This document shows, one piece after another, positions 7,342 to 15,311 of a stretch of 32,527 nt of DNA. The position numbers were made by a program, and so were the translations under genes. The DNA lies in NCBI GenBank assembly GCA_027623425.1, contig JAQBTH010000016.1, forward strand, positions 1 to 32,527. The letters are read 5' to 3'. This DNA comes from a bacterium (lineage in GTDB: Bacteria; Margulisbacteria; Marinamargulisbacteria; UBA817; JAQBTH01). The notes beneath the pieces are model-generated. The model was not told the origin of the DNA. It worked only from the letters and a program-made list of their open reading frames with translations, and did not search any database. Each line of letters opens with the position of its first letter. The stretch's first letter is position 1.

Positions 7342-9378
7342 TTAAATCAATATGTACACGATTAAAATAACCATAATACTAGTGGATTTAATCAATATAT
7401 TTGTCGCAGGCCCCATCACCTCGCCAAGGCCAGTACCAAAATTATCCGCCGATAACACATTGCGATAGGTTTTACTTTGCTTACCCCCAAAATGCCCCGA
7501 CTCAACAAACCGCCTAGCATTAAACAATAAGTCCCCAAAATTACTCCAAGCATAACCAAGCGCCAGAGCGACCAAAAATACCCCTAAGATCAGACCAAAG
7601 ATGATTTTTCCGCCTCCCAAAACACCCAATACTAAGGGAACGAGCACAACTAAAAGCCCTGGCACAGTCAATGCACGTAACGACTCTATCGTATGCAAGT
7701 TAGAAGCCTTAATAATATCTGGACGCGCCTTCCCCTCCATCAAATAGGGAATCTCCCGAAATTGGCGAGTGGCTTCACGGACCGCAGAAATAATACATTT
7801 GAGCAACCCCTTTTGTAGGGTGGCTAGAAAATAAGTCGCTAAAATAATACCTGCCAACACGCCAATACCCACTGCCCAGCCCAAATCAGAACTGCCACCA
7901 TTAAACTGAGAAAATGCCAGTATCGACACTATCAAACTCGCAGAGCTAAGAGTTGCGGCTGCAGTAGCAAATCCATTTCCCAAAGGCGAAATGGTATGCC
8001 CAAGCTCATCTATTCTTCGCGCATTCTGGCACAAAATGGAACTTTCAGTATCCACCAAAGCCGCTGTCTTATTCATATTTTGAGCAAGCGACACAAATAC
8101 TTTTGCCCCAACCACGCAAATGATAGAAGACAACATGCCCAATGCCGATATTGCCATGCCGTAAATGCCTGCAAAGTAATAAGCACCAAAGGCAACCAAA
8201 CCCAAAACAACAAGAAAAATAGCGTGAGAATGTAAACTATTTGACCAGGAATGCATCTGCACTATTGCTGGGCCGAACTCAGTTTGGCGAGCCACTTCTC
8301 TGGCTGGTTTAAATTTATGGTTCGTAAATCGTTCTGTACTAAGCGCAATAATAACGGCCCAAACTACACCTATTATATACGGTAAAAACGGCTGAAACTG
8401 ACTGGACATACTGACTAGACCACCAGAAAAACCAGGAAAGCTTAAACGAGAGGCTAAAAAATAAGTGCCAATACCATTGACGATTAATGATAAATAGATC
8501 GTTTCTAACAAAAGGTTTTGATGATGGTAACGCACTCGAACACGCCCATAAATGTAGGACAAAAGAGCGGACCCCAAAGACAAGGTCACAATTAACAATG
8601 GCATTTCAATCATCAAAGAAGACGATTCCACGTTTAAAACACCCTTATAAAACAAGGTAAACGTGGCCACCAAGGCGGCCAAAATCGCAATAATATAAGA
8701 GGATATAATATCCGCGCTAAACCCAACCATCTCACCAATATAGCCACCGATTAAATCCAAAATTGTAGCTGGGTTGCGGTGATCAGCAGGTACGGTTTCT
8801 TCTAATTGAGATACCAACGTGGCATTAATTTTTGAAGACGCTTTAAACACGCCTCCACCAATTCGCAAGAAAAAGGATGCCACCATAATACCCAAAGCAA
8901 AACCGACTAAACAAGGCAATCCTAAAATAGTATAAACACCAATCATAGATAGCATTAAGCCACCAATAACAATAAGCGCAATCGACATAGACGACTTATA
9001 CAATAATCGAATGGAATCATAAATAAAACCGCTTGAACGCGTCACAATTCGTGGCACCAACATCGGTATTAATTTCAGGTAAAACAAACTGGTTCCTGCC
9101 ATGACCAATGCCCCAATGACAAAGGCCAATAGTTGGGCCCAATTAATCGGCCTACCCACTAAAATCAAGACTAAAAGTATTAATAAAGCAAAATAGAGTA
9201 TAACTTGGCCAACAATAGAAAGTGCCCGTTTAGTAAATGCAGATAATCCATCAGAAACCAATTCTGATAATTCGCTTGCTTTGCCCTTTAGAAAATCTAG
9301 ACGGTGCACTTGTCTGAGCATTTCTAAGCCAGCTAAACCCACAATAACAGCCACAATTAAAGGTAAATATGAAAACAT
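7342..9378 (-). CDS. membrane-pyrophosphatase (HppA) homologue with most catalytic residues replaced
   Basis: A 678-residue polytopic protein, normal length for the ion-pumping membrane pyrophosphatases, with about 15-16 hydrophobic segments. The family framework is clear: LRIGGGVFKAS (171-181), RNPATI (201-206), REATRQFREIPYLMEGKARP (534-553, with PGLL shortly after), the C-terminal GGK and GPATNILIK. Aligned from memory to the canonical motifs, most metal and pyrophosphate ligands have changed. In the DVGADLVGKVE motif, D becomes K183, D becomes T187 and K becomes Q191. In DNVGDNVGD, D becomes G212 and E216. GNTTAAIGKG has N to H461 and K to N468. In GDTVGDPFKD, D becomes T649, K becomes G652 and D becomes E653. 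I infer it cannot hydrolyse pyrophosphate in the usual way; it may be a channel, transporter or regulatory paralogue. Start ATG has an AAGGGA site. Confidence 0.8.
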   Translation of the reverse strand: MFSYLPLIVAVIVGLAGLEMLRQVHRLDFLKGKASELSELVSDGLSAFTKRALSIVGQVILYFALLILLVLILVGRPINWAQLLAFVIGALVMAGTSLFYLKLIPMLVPRIVTRSSGFIYDSIRLLYKSSMSIALIVIGGLMLSMIGVYTILGLPCLVGFALGIMVASFFLRIGGGVFKASSKINATLVSQLEETVPADHRNPATILDLIGGYIGEMVGFSADIISSYIIAILAALVATFTLFYKGVLNVESSSLMIEMPLLIVTLSLGSALLSYIYGRVRVRYHHQNLLLETIYLSLIVNGIGTYFLASRLSFPGFSGGLVSMSSQFQPFLPYIIGVVWAVIIALSTERFTNHKFKPAREVARQTEFGPAIVQMHSWSNSLHSHAIFLVVLGLVAFGAYYFAGIYGMAISALGMLSSIICVVGAKVFVSLAQNMNKTAALVDTESSILCQNARRIDELGHTISPLGNGFATAAATLSSASLIVSILAFSQFNGGSSDLGWAVGIGVLAGIILATYFLATLQKGLLKCIISAVREATRQFREIPYLMEGKARPDIIKASNLHTIESLRALTVPGLLVVLVPLVLGVLGGGKIIFGLILGVFLVALALGYAWSNFGDLLFNARRFVESGHFGGKQSKTYRNVLSADNFGTGLGEVMGPATNILIKSTSIMVILIVYILI

Positions 9379-9400
9379 CGGTATCCCTTTCTAAATTCTA

Positions 9401-9940
9401 CTAACATAGTTCCAGTCTCGGCAAGTTTAAACGTTGTCCCGAGTACTGTTCAAATAAACGCACAAACTGATCCGCATTAAGAGAGGGCTTTGCCGGGTCT
9501 GACATGCCCTCAATCGTCAAAAATTCCTGATGAAATTCTGCCAAAACAATACTAAATGCATCCTTTTTAGCAATACGAGCAAAACTGCGCAATAAACAAT
9601 CAAACAAATCCGGATTAGGTTGGCCTGTACTAGTGGATTTCAACACAACATCACAACAATAAAACGCTAGATTTAATTGAGTCAAACTCTGCCGTAATTC
9701 CAAATGGCCATGAATTAAATCCGCACTATTATAATACAAAAAAGATGAGCCTGTATTTAAACTAAACCGCGAATGAGTCAGCGGTTCAATTAACCCTTTA
9801 TCACGAAAACGTTGGCCTAAAGCGCGCTTCACAAGCACACGAATCATGCCCGATTCACGAGTAAATACCGTGATTAATTTATCAGATTCAAAAAGTGGCT
9901 GTGACTTAATCACAACGCCCTCACAATTTAAAATAGCCAC
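9401..9940 (-). CDS. recO: DNA repair protein RecO, short form
   Basis: A 179-residue RecO, which helps load RecA on SSB-coated gaps. The N-terminal OB fold is well marked (EGVVIKSQPLFESDKLITVFTRESGMIRVLVKRAL read in segments over residues 7-41), followed by the helical YCCDVVLKSTSTGQPNPDLFDCLLRSF region. Typical RecO proteins are about 240 residues and end with a small, often zinc-binding, cysteine-rich part; this one stops before it. The GTG start lies inside the 3' end of mgtE (13-base overlap), and the next gene follows after 22 bases. Codons after the stop do not restore a missing tail. Confidence 0.82.
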   Translation of the reverse strand: MAILNCEGVVIKSQPLFESDKLITVFTRESGMIRVLVKRALGQRFRDKGLIEPLTHSRFSLNTGSSFLYYNSADLIHGHLELRQSLTQLNLAFYCCDVVLKSTSTGQPNPDLFDCLLRSFARIAKKDAFSIVLAEFHQEFLTIEGMSDPAKPSLNADQFVRLFEQYSGQRLNLPRLELC

Positions 9941-11331
9941 GGTAAAATCACTAAAATAAACAGGAGTGTCATAGCAAAATAAACAAGCTGACCAATAATA
10001 TCCAATGCCGTTGAAATAAAGGGCGCCGATGCCACGGCTGGATCAATTTTTAACATACGAAATAAAAAGGGCAATGCCGACCCAATAAAGGCCGCAATCG
10101 CAGCATTAATAGACACACTAGCACTGACAATTAAAGCAAATTGAGATGAATACCCTAGAATAACCAAGGTCAGCCATATCACGAGACTGATAACACCGCC
10201 CAATGAAAGCCCAATAAACACTTCCCTACCTATAAAATGCAATATAGATCGGTCTTTAAGCATACCAGTCGCAATACCACGCACAATAATAGTCGCAGAC
10301 TGGTTCCCAATATTGCCCCCCAAGCCCATTAATAGTGGTATAAAACTTAGCGCCAATGCCAAAGGAATCACGCCCCCAGGGTAATGTGTTGAAAATAATC
10401 GCATCACCAAACTGGCTACAATACCGCCGCCCATGGTCATAAACAGCCACGGCAAACGGGATTGAATCGCCTGAAAGGGCCTACCAAACAACAGCCTGGA
10501 TTCATCAATTTCACCAGTACCAGATAATTTATATAAATCCTCTGTCGCCTCTTCAACCACAACATCAACCACGTCATCAAATGAAACAATCCCGATCAAA
10601 CGGTTCTCATCATCAATAACTGGCACGGTAATAAGATTGTATTTTTGAATAACCAATGCCACGTCTTCTTGGTCATCATCCATATGCACAGAAATGGGGT
10701 TATCCCGCCTCACATCTTTCACCATTTGGTCGCCATCAATGACCAACAAATTTCGCAAACTGGTAAACCCAACTAAACGCGACGCATCATCCACAACATA
10801 CACATAAAACGATACTTCGGAATCTGGTGGATTTAACGATATAACCAATTCCCTAGCCTGCGAAATGGTTAAGTTTTGCGGAATAGAAATAAACTCCTTG
10901 GTCATTAACGCCCCAGCAGAATCCGGGTTATAAGAAAGCAACTCGCGCATTTCCTTCGCGCCCGACTTAGATAACGCGTCGAATACTTCCTTTGCTTTTT
11001 CACCATCGGCAGCAAATAATTCGTCTAATAAATCCGCCGCATCATCAGGGTGCATTTCTTCCACATATCCCGCAATACGAGACGATTTTAGGGTGGTAAT
11101 CAATTGCAAACGGTACTGAGGTGACATTTCTTCTAAAACATCGGCCGCCAATTCTGAGTCTAATTTCCTAAAAAAAGAAACGCGTTCCTCAGGCGTTAAT
11201 ACCTCTAACGCATCGGCGATATCCGCCTCGTGGTACTTATGAAAAAATAAGGCCATCTGCGCAGGCGTACCCCGTTGTAATAAACGACGCACTAACTCAT
11301 GTAATAACAATGATTGCTGCTGAGAACCCAT
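9928..11331 (-). CDS. mgtE: magnesium transporter MgtE
   Basis: A 467-residue Mg2+ channel/transporter. An N-terminal superhelical MgtE_N domain (DIADALEVLTPEE..., HPDDAADLLDEL) is followed by two CBS domains (PDSAGALMTKEF; VPVIDDENRLIGIVSFDDVVDVV) that sense cytosolic Mg2+. A plug helix comes next, then five membrane segments with the pore motif GGNIGNQSATIIVRGIATG. I chose the ATG at 11331. A TTG at 11367 in the same frame has a better GGGTGA ribosome site and would add 12 residues. Further upstream codons overlap the divergent gene and do not resemble the family. It heads the leftward run toward pyk. Confidence 0.93.
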   Translation of the reverse strand: MGSQQQSLLLHELVRRLLQRGTPAQMALFFHKYHEADIADALEVLTPEERVSFFRKLDSELAADVLEEMSPQYRLQLITTLKSSRIAGYVEEMHPDDAADLLDELFAADGEKAKEVFDALSKSGAKEMRELLSYNPDSAGALMTKEFISIPQNLTISQARELVISLNPPDSEVSFYVYVVDDASRLVGFTSLRNLLVIDGDQMVKDVRRDNPISVHMDDDQEDVALVIQKYNLITVPVIDDENRLIGIVSFDDVVDVVVEEATEDLYKLSGTGEIDESRLLFGRPFQAIQSRLPWLFMTMGGGIVASLVMRLFSTHYPGGVIPLALALSFIPLLMGLGGNIGNQSATIIVRGIATGMLKDRSILHFIGREVFIGLSLGGVISLVIWLTLVILGYSSQFALIVSASVSINAAIAAFIGSALPFLFRMLKIDPAVASAPFISTALDIIGQLVYFAMTLLFILVILPWLF

Positions 11332-11467
11332 ACGACTAAAACTATCACCGCGGTCATTCGTAGTCAAATTATTCACCCAACACTTACCACAAATTTTAAA
11401 TGCATTTACCCTCACACCAAATACGATAATTAGGTGAGACAATTTGATTGGTAAGGAGCCCCAACAC

Positions 11468-13132
11468 ATGCCACATGCAGTAGCCAGAACCGGAAATGTT
11501 AATCCTAGCCATACTCCCTCACGGCGCGGACAGCAAAGTAAAAGAGCATTAGACCGAGCAAATCGCGCAACCGGGGCCCCCACGCAGCACCGCTCAAAAC
11601 AATCACAGTTACAAACGCCAACCACTCACAGAGAGCAACATGGCAATAGTGGCAGGAAAAAACAAACAAAAGCTGAGCGACACATGCAACCAGGTGGAAA
11701 AAGAGCCCATGGGGCAAAAGCAACCGCCGCCAAACGCCAAGACGCAAAAGCAAGCGCCGCACTAGCAAAACGAACAAAAGCCGCCGCGTCAGCAACACCA
11801 AGCAGCACTAAAAGTGCCACACTGTTACGTGCAAAAAAACACGCCCTAAATATCACTCATAAAGCAACGCCGCCCAATAAGGCAACAATAAAAGCACCCG
11901 CTACCCCGACAGCGAAACAAGATCGCGCAGTTCGTTGGGGCGCAACATTGCCTTCTATAAATCTAAAATCGCTTCCAGCTCCCGTACTACTTGCGCTACT
12001 AGGACTTCTGCTACTAGCGCAAGGATCAAGTGCAGAGGAATCATCTGATGTCCCTCAAGTAAATTGCACGCTCGACCAACTCGCACCCCTTGATAGATAC
12101 AGCACAAACGGAACGAGTGCGTTAGAGAGAATTATAGGTAATACACGTTCCATAATGGACCAACAAACCGAATTAAAAGCGCTACTGATGGATAGGTTGG
12201 TCACCGCAAATAGTTCGCTTACTCAAGCCCTGGAAATAACCAGAACTGCCGTTGCAGAAAACGCAACAGGCACAAAAGTAGCGAGTTATAACGCCATAGC
12301 AGCTCAAGTCGCGCAAATAGCAACCGCAATTTCGAATCAAACGAATCAAACCACACAACATGTGAGAGATACAATGGCACTGGCAGAAAACCGAACTAGC
12401 GACTACATTGGTCAGCTAAAAGGGCTATGCCAACACCCCACCGATTTTGACTGTAGCCTATTAGACTATGCGCTGGCTGGAATAGAGTCTCAATTCACAG
12501 GACCAGGCGCTTCGGGTGCTATAATAGTGAGTCAAATCGAACAGATGGGTCATTCAGTAAGAACCCTCGTAGCATCTCTAAATGCAACCGTACACGGTCA
12601 ATTATTTCCCGGCCCAACATTTGAAGAGCAATTTAAAATTATAGAGAATCACTTAGCCGCAACAATGCCCGTACTTTTCGAAACGGCAGAGACCCTTTTT
12701 GAAGCGTCTCAAGCAGGATTAAACAACAAAGTTCTACCGGGACTAATTGCAGCAAAAATCCTGTTTAGACAAGCGACAGAATTGTTAGTGCAGCAACAAA
12801 ATTCAATTTGTAGTCTTCGCTCACATATCAAGTCCTCTGAAGACATAACCCAATTTTACAAAACAACCAGCATTATTTTGGGTTGCATAACTATGATTGG
12901 AGTGGCACTATTTATGTGGAAGAATTGCTGTCGTGTTGATAACAAAAATAGAGTGGCCCCCGATCGCGGCGCAAAAGGCGCTGACGCATTACCTTTGCGT
13001 GACGTACGACAGAACAGGCAACTCGCTTGGCAAGGGGAAGACGGTCAAGGAGTGCTTCCGCCCATTCGTGGTCGGGAAGAAACAGGTTTAAACACACCAG
13101 GAGTTGATCAAGTACCAGAGAGCGAGGTTTAA
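11468..13132 (+). CDS. unknown two-pass membrane protein with basic disordered N-terminus and sequon-rich ectodomain
   Basis: I do not recognise this family. The ATG at 11468 has an AAGGAG site nine bases upstream; the longer frame from TTG 11444 has none. The 554-residue product falls into four parts. Residues 1-165 are low-complexity and very basic, rich in Lys, Ala, Thr, Arg and Gln, and probably disordered. Residues 170-186 are a hydrophobic segment ending QGSSAEE, which looks like a signal anchor with a possible AXA-type cleavage site. Residues 187-464 are mostly helical, with cysteines 200, 321, 329 and 448 and eight N-X-S/T sequons (199, 214, 248, 265, 290, 293, 308, 372). A second membrane helix spans 466-485 and ends KNCC, before a 70-residue polar tail. 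Helical heptads suggest an oligomeric surface stalk or receptor; this is inference. Confidence 0.7.
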   Translation: MPHAVARTGNVNPSHTPSRRGQQSKRALDRANRATGAPTQHRSKQSQLQTPTTHREQHGNSGRKKQTKAERHMQPGGKRAHGAKATAAKRQDAKASAALAKRTKAAASATPSSTKSATLLRAKKHALNITHKATPPNKATIKAPATPTAKQDRAVRWGATLPSINLKSLPAPVLLALLGLLLLAQGSSAEESSDVPQVNCTLDQLAPLDRYSTNGTSALERIIGNTRSIMDQQTELKALLMDRLVTANSSLTQALEITRTAVAENATGTKVASYNAIAAQVAQIATAISNQTNQTTQHVRDTMALAENRTSDYIGQLKGLCQHPTDFDCSLLDYALAGIESQFTGPGASGAIIVSQIEQMGHSVRTLVASLNATVHGQLFPGPTFEEQFKIIENHLAATMPVLFETAETLFEASQAGLNNKVLPGLIAAKILFRQATELLVQQQNSICSLRSHIKSSEDITQFYKTTSIILGCITMIGVALFMWKNCCRVDNKNRVAPDRGAKGADALPLRDVRQNRQLAWQGEDGQGVLPPIRGREETGLNTPGVDQVPESEV

Positions 13133-13141
13133 CACTGAAAA

Positions 13142-13161
13142 ATCACCACAAAATAGGTGAT
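13142..13161 (+). terminator. weak hairpin after the membrane-protein gene
   Basis: ATCACC (13142-13147) pairs with GGTGAT (13156-13161) ten bases after the stop. No T tract follows, so termination would be weak or factor-assisted. Confidence 0.25.
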
Positions 13162-13243
13162 AATTTCATGTTTAAATTAGCGTGATTTAGTGTATAACAT
13201 CTATAGAACTCTATATTAAGAGTAATTCCATTGGATGTAGATA

Positions 13244-13840
13244 ATGAACACGCAAATCAAACACCCGTTTAAACACGTCACAGTCATGGGCATAATCGCC
13301 CTAACTTTGTGCACATTTGCAATACCCACATTCGCCACAATTACGGTGACTAGATATTCCCTAAATACGGTTCTAAATACAAGCCCAGACTCCATACAAG
13401 GCGGCAATCTAGGCGGTACAGGCTCCGGTGGGCTCATTGCATTAATGGTACGCTACAGAACCATCGCGGATACCACTGTAAACCCCTTTGGAAATCTATC
13501 CTTAGGAAATGGGGTCACCGTATTTGACAGTGTAGACCCAGAAGTAATTGGAAAGCCATTGGTATACCCTAACCCAATGCGACAAGCCGCAGGTGCACAA
13601 TTAGGATTTATGTTGTCTAAGAACATGGACATTGAAGTACATGTTTACAATATGTTTGGCATAAAAGTATTAGGAAACACATTCCCAGCTGGCACACCAG
13701 GCGGGCTATTCGGTTACAACAAACTAACCATCAACACGGCCACATTCGGTGGGTTCTCGCTATCTGCCGGGCCCTACTTCCTTGTCATAGTCCATGAAGG
13801 AAAAATATTAGCTAAAGGCAAATTCGCCGTTATTCCGTAA
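13244..13840 (+). CDS. secreted protein with FlgD/T9SS-sorting-like C-terminal domain
   Basis: A 198-residue protein with a clear signal peptide: basic MNTQIKHPFKH, hydrophobic VMGIIALTLCTFAI, then PTFA as the probable cleavage site. A short Gly-rich middle (GGNLGGTGSGG) is followed by a C-terminal beta domain that starts VYPNPMR. This continues with IEVHVYNMFGIKVLGNTF and LSAGPYFLVIVHEGKILAKGKFAV. That order (YPNP, then a hydrophobic strand with YN..G..V, then L..G.Y...V...G) is the pattern of type IX secretion sorting domains and FlgD-type Ig domains. No type IX machinery is in this window, so a sorting role is unproven. It may be a surface or structural protein. Confidence 0.7.
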   Translation: MNTQIKHPFKHVTVMGIIALTLCTFAIPTFATITVTRYSLNTVLNTSPDSIQGGNLGGTGSGGLIALMVRYRTIADTTVNPFGNLSLGNGVTVFDSVDPEVIGKPLVYPNPMRQAAGAQLGFMLSKNMDIEVHVYNMFGIKVLGNTFPAGTPGGLFGYNKLTINTATFGGFSLSAGPYFLVIVHEGKILAKGKFAVIP

Positions 13841-13864
13841 ACCTAAATACATTTTCAATGGGAA

Positions 13865-13941
13865 TGGGGTGAACGATGGGGCTTGAACCCACGACCACCG
13901 GAACCACAATCCGGTGCTCTACCAACTGAGCTACGTCCACC
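13865..13941 (-). tRNA. tRNA-His (GTG anticodon)
   Basis: A full cloverleaf on the minus strand. The acceptor stem GTGGACG pairs with CGTTCAC. The anticodon stem CCGGA/TCCGG encloses the loop TTGTGGT with anticodon GTG. The T arm carries GGTTCAAGC. A G at position -1 faces C73, the histidine identity pair, and CCA is encoded. Confidence 0.97.
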
Positions 13942-13957
13942 ATTTTTAGGTCGGTTC

Positions 13958-13986
13958 ATTCTAACAATAAAATGCCCCCAAGACAA
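13958..13986 (-). promoter_or_regulatory. promoter of tRNA-His
   Basis: On the minus strand TTGTCT (13981-13986), a 17-base spacer and TAGAAT (13958-13963) lie 16 bases before the tRNA. The -35 box sits in the loop of the upstream gene's terminator hairpin, so the two signals are interleaved. Confidence 0.55.
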
Positions 13987-14003
13987 TACTGACTAGGGGG
14001 CAT
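13968..14003 (-). terminator. intrinsic terminator of the 70-residue-protein gene
   Basis: ATGCCCCC (13972-13979) pairs with GGGGGCAT (13996-14003) across a 16-base loop. On the minus strand it is followed by TTTATTG. It lies 23 bases after the stop of the small gene. Confidence 0.65.
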
Positions 14004-14026
14004 ATTAAACAATCTAGAGCAAGAAA

Positions 14027-14239
14027 TTAAACTTGCGCTACATCTACCTTATTCCAGTCTGCCTCAGAGCAGAACTTAGTTAGGCTTCGTCCGTCGCTTT
14101 GTGCACGAAACGCGTAACGAGTTTGAGTTTGACCGCTCTTAAGCTTACGCTCATATTTAGTCTTCTTAATATCTTTAAGTTTAACTTTAACTTTTTCACG
14201 CTTCTTAACATCGTAAAATTCGATTTCCTCAGTAGCCAT
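14027..14239 (-). CDS. conserved-looking 70-residue basic protein, function unknown
   Basis: A small, highly charged protein. MATEEIEFYDVKKREK is followed by a Lys-rich stretch (VKVKLKDIKKTKYERKLK), then GQTQTRYAFRAQSDGRSLTKF and SEADWNKV. Alternating hydrophobic and charged residues suggest a small beta fold, as in minor nucleic-acid-binding proteins, but I recognise no family. Expression signals are unusually good: a promoter with TTTACA and TATAGT, a complete AGGAGGTG ribosome site five bases before the ATG, and its own terminator. Those signals make a real, abundant product very likely. It is divergent from rnhC. Confidence 0.7.
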   Translation of the reverse strand: MATEEIEFYDVKKREKVKVKLKDIKKTKYERKLKSGQTQTRYAFRAQSDGRSLTKFCSEADWNKVDVAQV

Positions 14240-14265
14240 ATTTCCACCTCCTCTCCTCTTCTAGC

Positions 14266-14295
14266 ACTATAAGCCAAAAAATAGTGGGGTGTAAA
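14266..14295 (-). promoter_or_regulatory. promoter of the 70-residue-protein gene
   Basis: On the minus strand TTTACA (14290-14295), an 18-base spacer and TATAGT (14266-14271) would start transcription about 20 bases before the ATG at 14239. It covers the GTG at 14284 that could otherwise be taken as an rnhC start. Confidence 0.5.
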
Positions 14296-14337
14296 GTAGT
14301 TCTTGCATTCAAGAACAGAATCCGATTGACTGTTCAT

Positions 14338-15264
14338 ATGGATAATGTTGAATTTGACGCATTTGAGCACAGAACAATGGAGACACTTATTAGAGGGGGG
14401 TTTAAACTCACCAATAAAAAGGAAATTCAATACGGAATACAGCTGGGATTCGCAGGAAACGGTTGTGCATTTAACTTACGACTCTTCACATCCAAAAAAG
14501 GTTGCAAAACAGATCTTTCACCCATTAAAGATGAGACACTAAAAGCTGAGATATCAGAACTGCTAAATGTAGAAGCTAGCGCACCAAAAAAGAAAAAAAC
14601 AGCCCCATCAATTACCGACAAAGAACGATTTGCAACAGCCATTATCGGGGTAGATGAATCGGGAAAAGGAGACTATTTCGGCCCTCTCGTCACAGTGGCA
14701 GTGTATTTACCAAACTCCCAGATTCCATTGCTCGAAGAACTCGGTGTAAAAGACAGCAAGGCACTAAATGACAAACAGATTTCTCTCATTGCGAAGGAGC
14801 TAAAGTCCTGTGTTTTGTATTCAGAAATTGCAATTGGCAATGAACGCTACAACGCATTATATGAAAAAATTGGTAACTTAAATTCAATGTTGGCGTGGGC
14901 ACACGCACGAGCAATTGAAAACATACTTGAGCAACAACATTGTGAAACCGTACTCTCTGACCAGTTCGGAAAACCAGAATCCATTAAAAAAGCATTACTA
15001 AAAAAAGGTAAGACAATCACTTTACTACAACGGCCAAAAGCAGAATCAAACCCTGCCGTCGCTGCAGCCAGTATTATTGCGCGAGAGTCCTTCGTTCGCC
15101 GCATACATTTCCTATCGAAAGAATTGGGATTAACATTGCCAAAAGGAGCCTCGAACAAGGTAAAGTCAATCGCAAAAGAAGCCGTTTCTCTTTACGGAAA
15201 AGACATATTAAATAAAATTGCAAAAACGCACTTTTCAACAACCAAAGAAGTACTAAACGGATAA
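14338..15264 (+). CDS. rnhC: ribonuclease HIII
   Basis: A type 2 RNase H that cuts RNA in RNA-DNA hybrids. The N-terminal TBP-like substrate-binding domain (residues 1-80) distinguishes HIII from HII. The catalytic domain shows GVDESGKGDYFGPLV (first Asp and Glu), VKDSKALNDKQI, a later Asp in VLSDQFGK and the AESNPAVAAASIIARESFV block. I prefer the ATG at 14338 (308 residues) because the upstream GTG at 14284 overlaps the divergent promoter and adds residues unlike the family. Neither start has a good ribosome site. It opens a rightward run to trpD. Confidence 0.92.
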   Translation: MDNVEFDAFEHRTMETLIRGGFKLTNKKEIQYGIQLGFAGNGCAFNLRLFTSKKGCKTDLSPIKDETLKAEISELLNVEASAPKKKKTAPSITDKERFATAIIGVDESGKGDYFGPLVTVAVYLPNSQIPLLEELGVKDSKALNDKQISLIAKELKSCVLYSEIAIGNERYNALYEKIGNLNSMLAWAHARAIENILEQQHCETVLSDQFGKPESIKKALLKKGKTITLLQRPKAESNPAVAAASIIARESFVRRIHFLSKELGLTLPKGASNKVKSIAKEAVSLYGKDILNKIAKTHFSTTKEVLNG

Positions 15265-15311
15265 ATAAACTAAGCCACCTGCAGAAAATTTGTGGCATAA
15301 TTAGGACTATT

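Noticed and set aside
11332-11625. N-terminal extension of mgtE to 565 residues
   Set aside because: The added residues are Cys- and Trp-rich, unlike MgtE, and overlap the divergent gene that has a good ribosome site.
12897-13097. Small frames on both strands within the tail of the sequon-rich gene
   Set aside because: Shadow frames without ribosome sites or recognisable sequence.
14284-14337. GTG start for rnhC at 14284
   Set aside because: It lies in the divergent promoter, has no ribosome site and adds residues not seen in the family.
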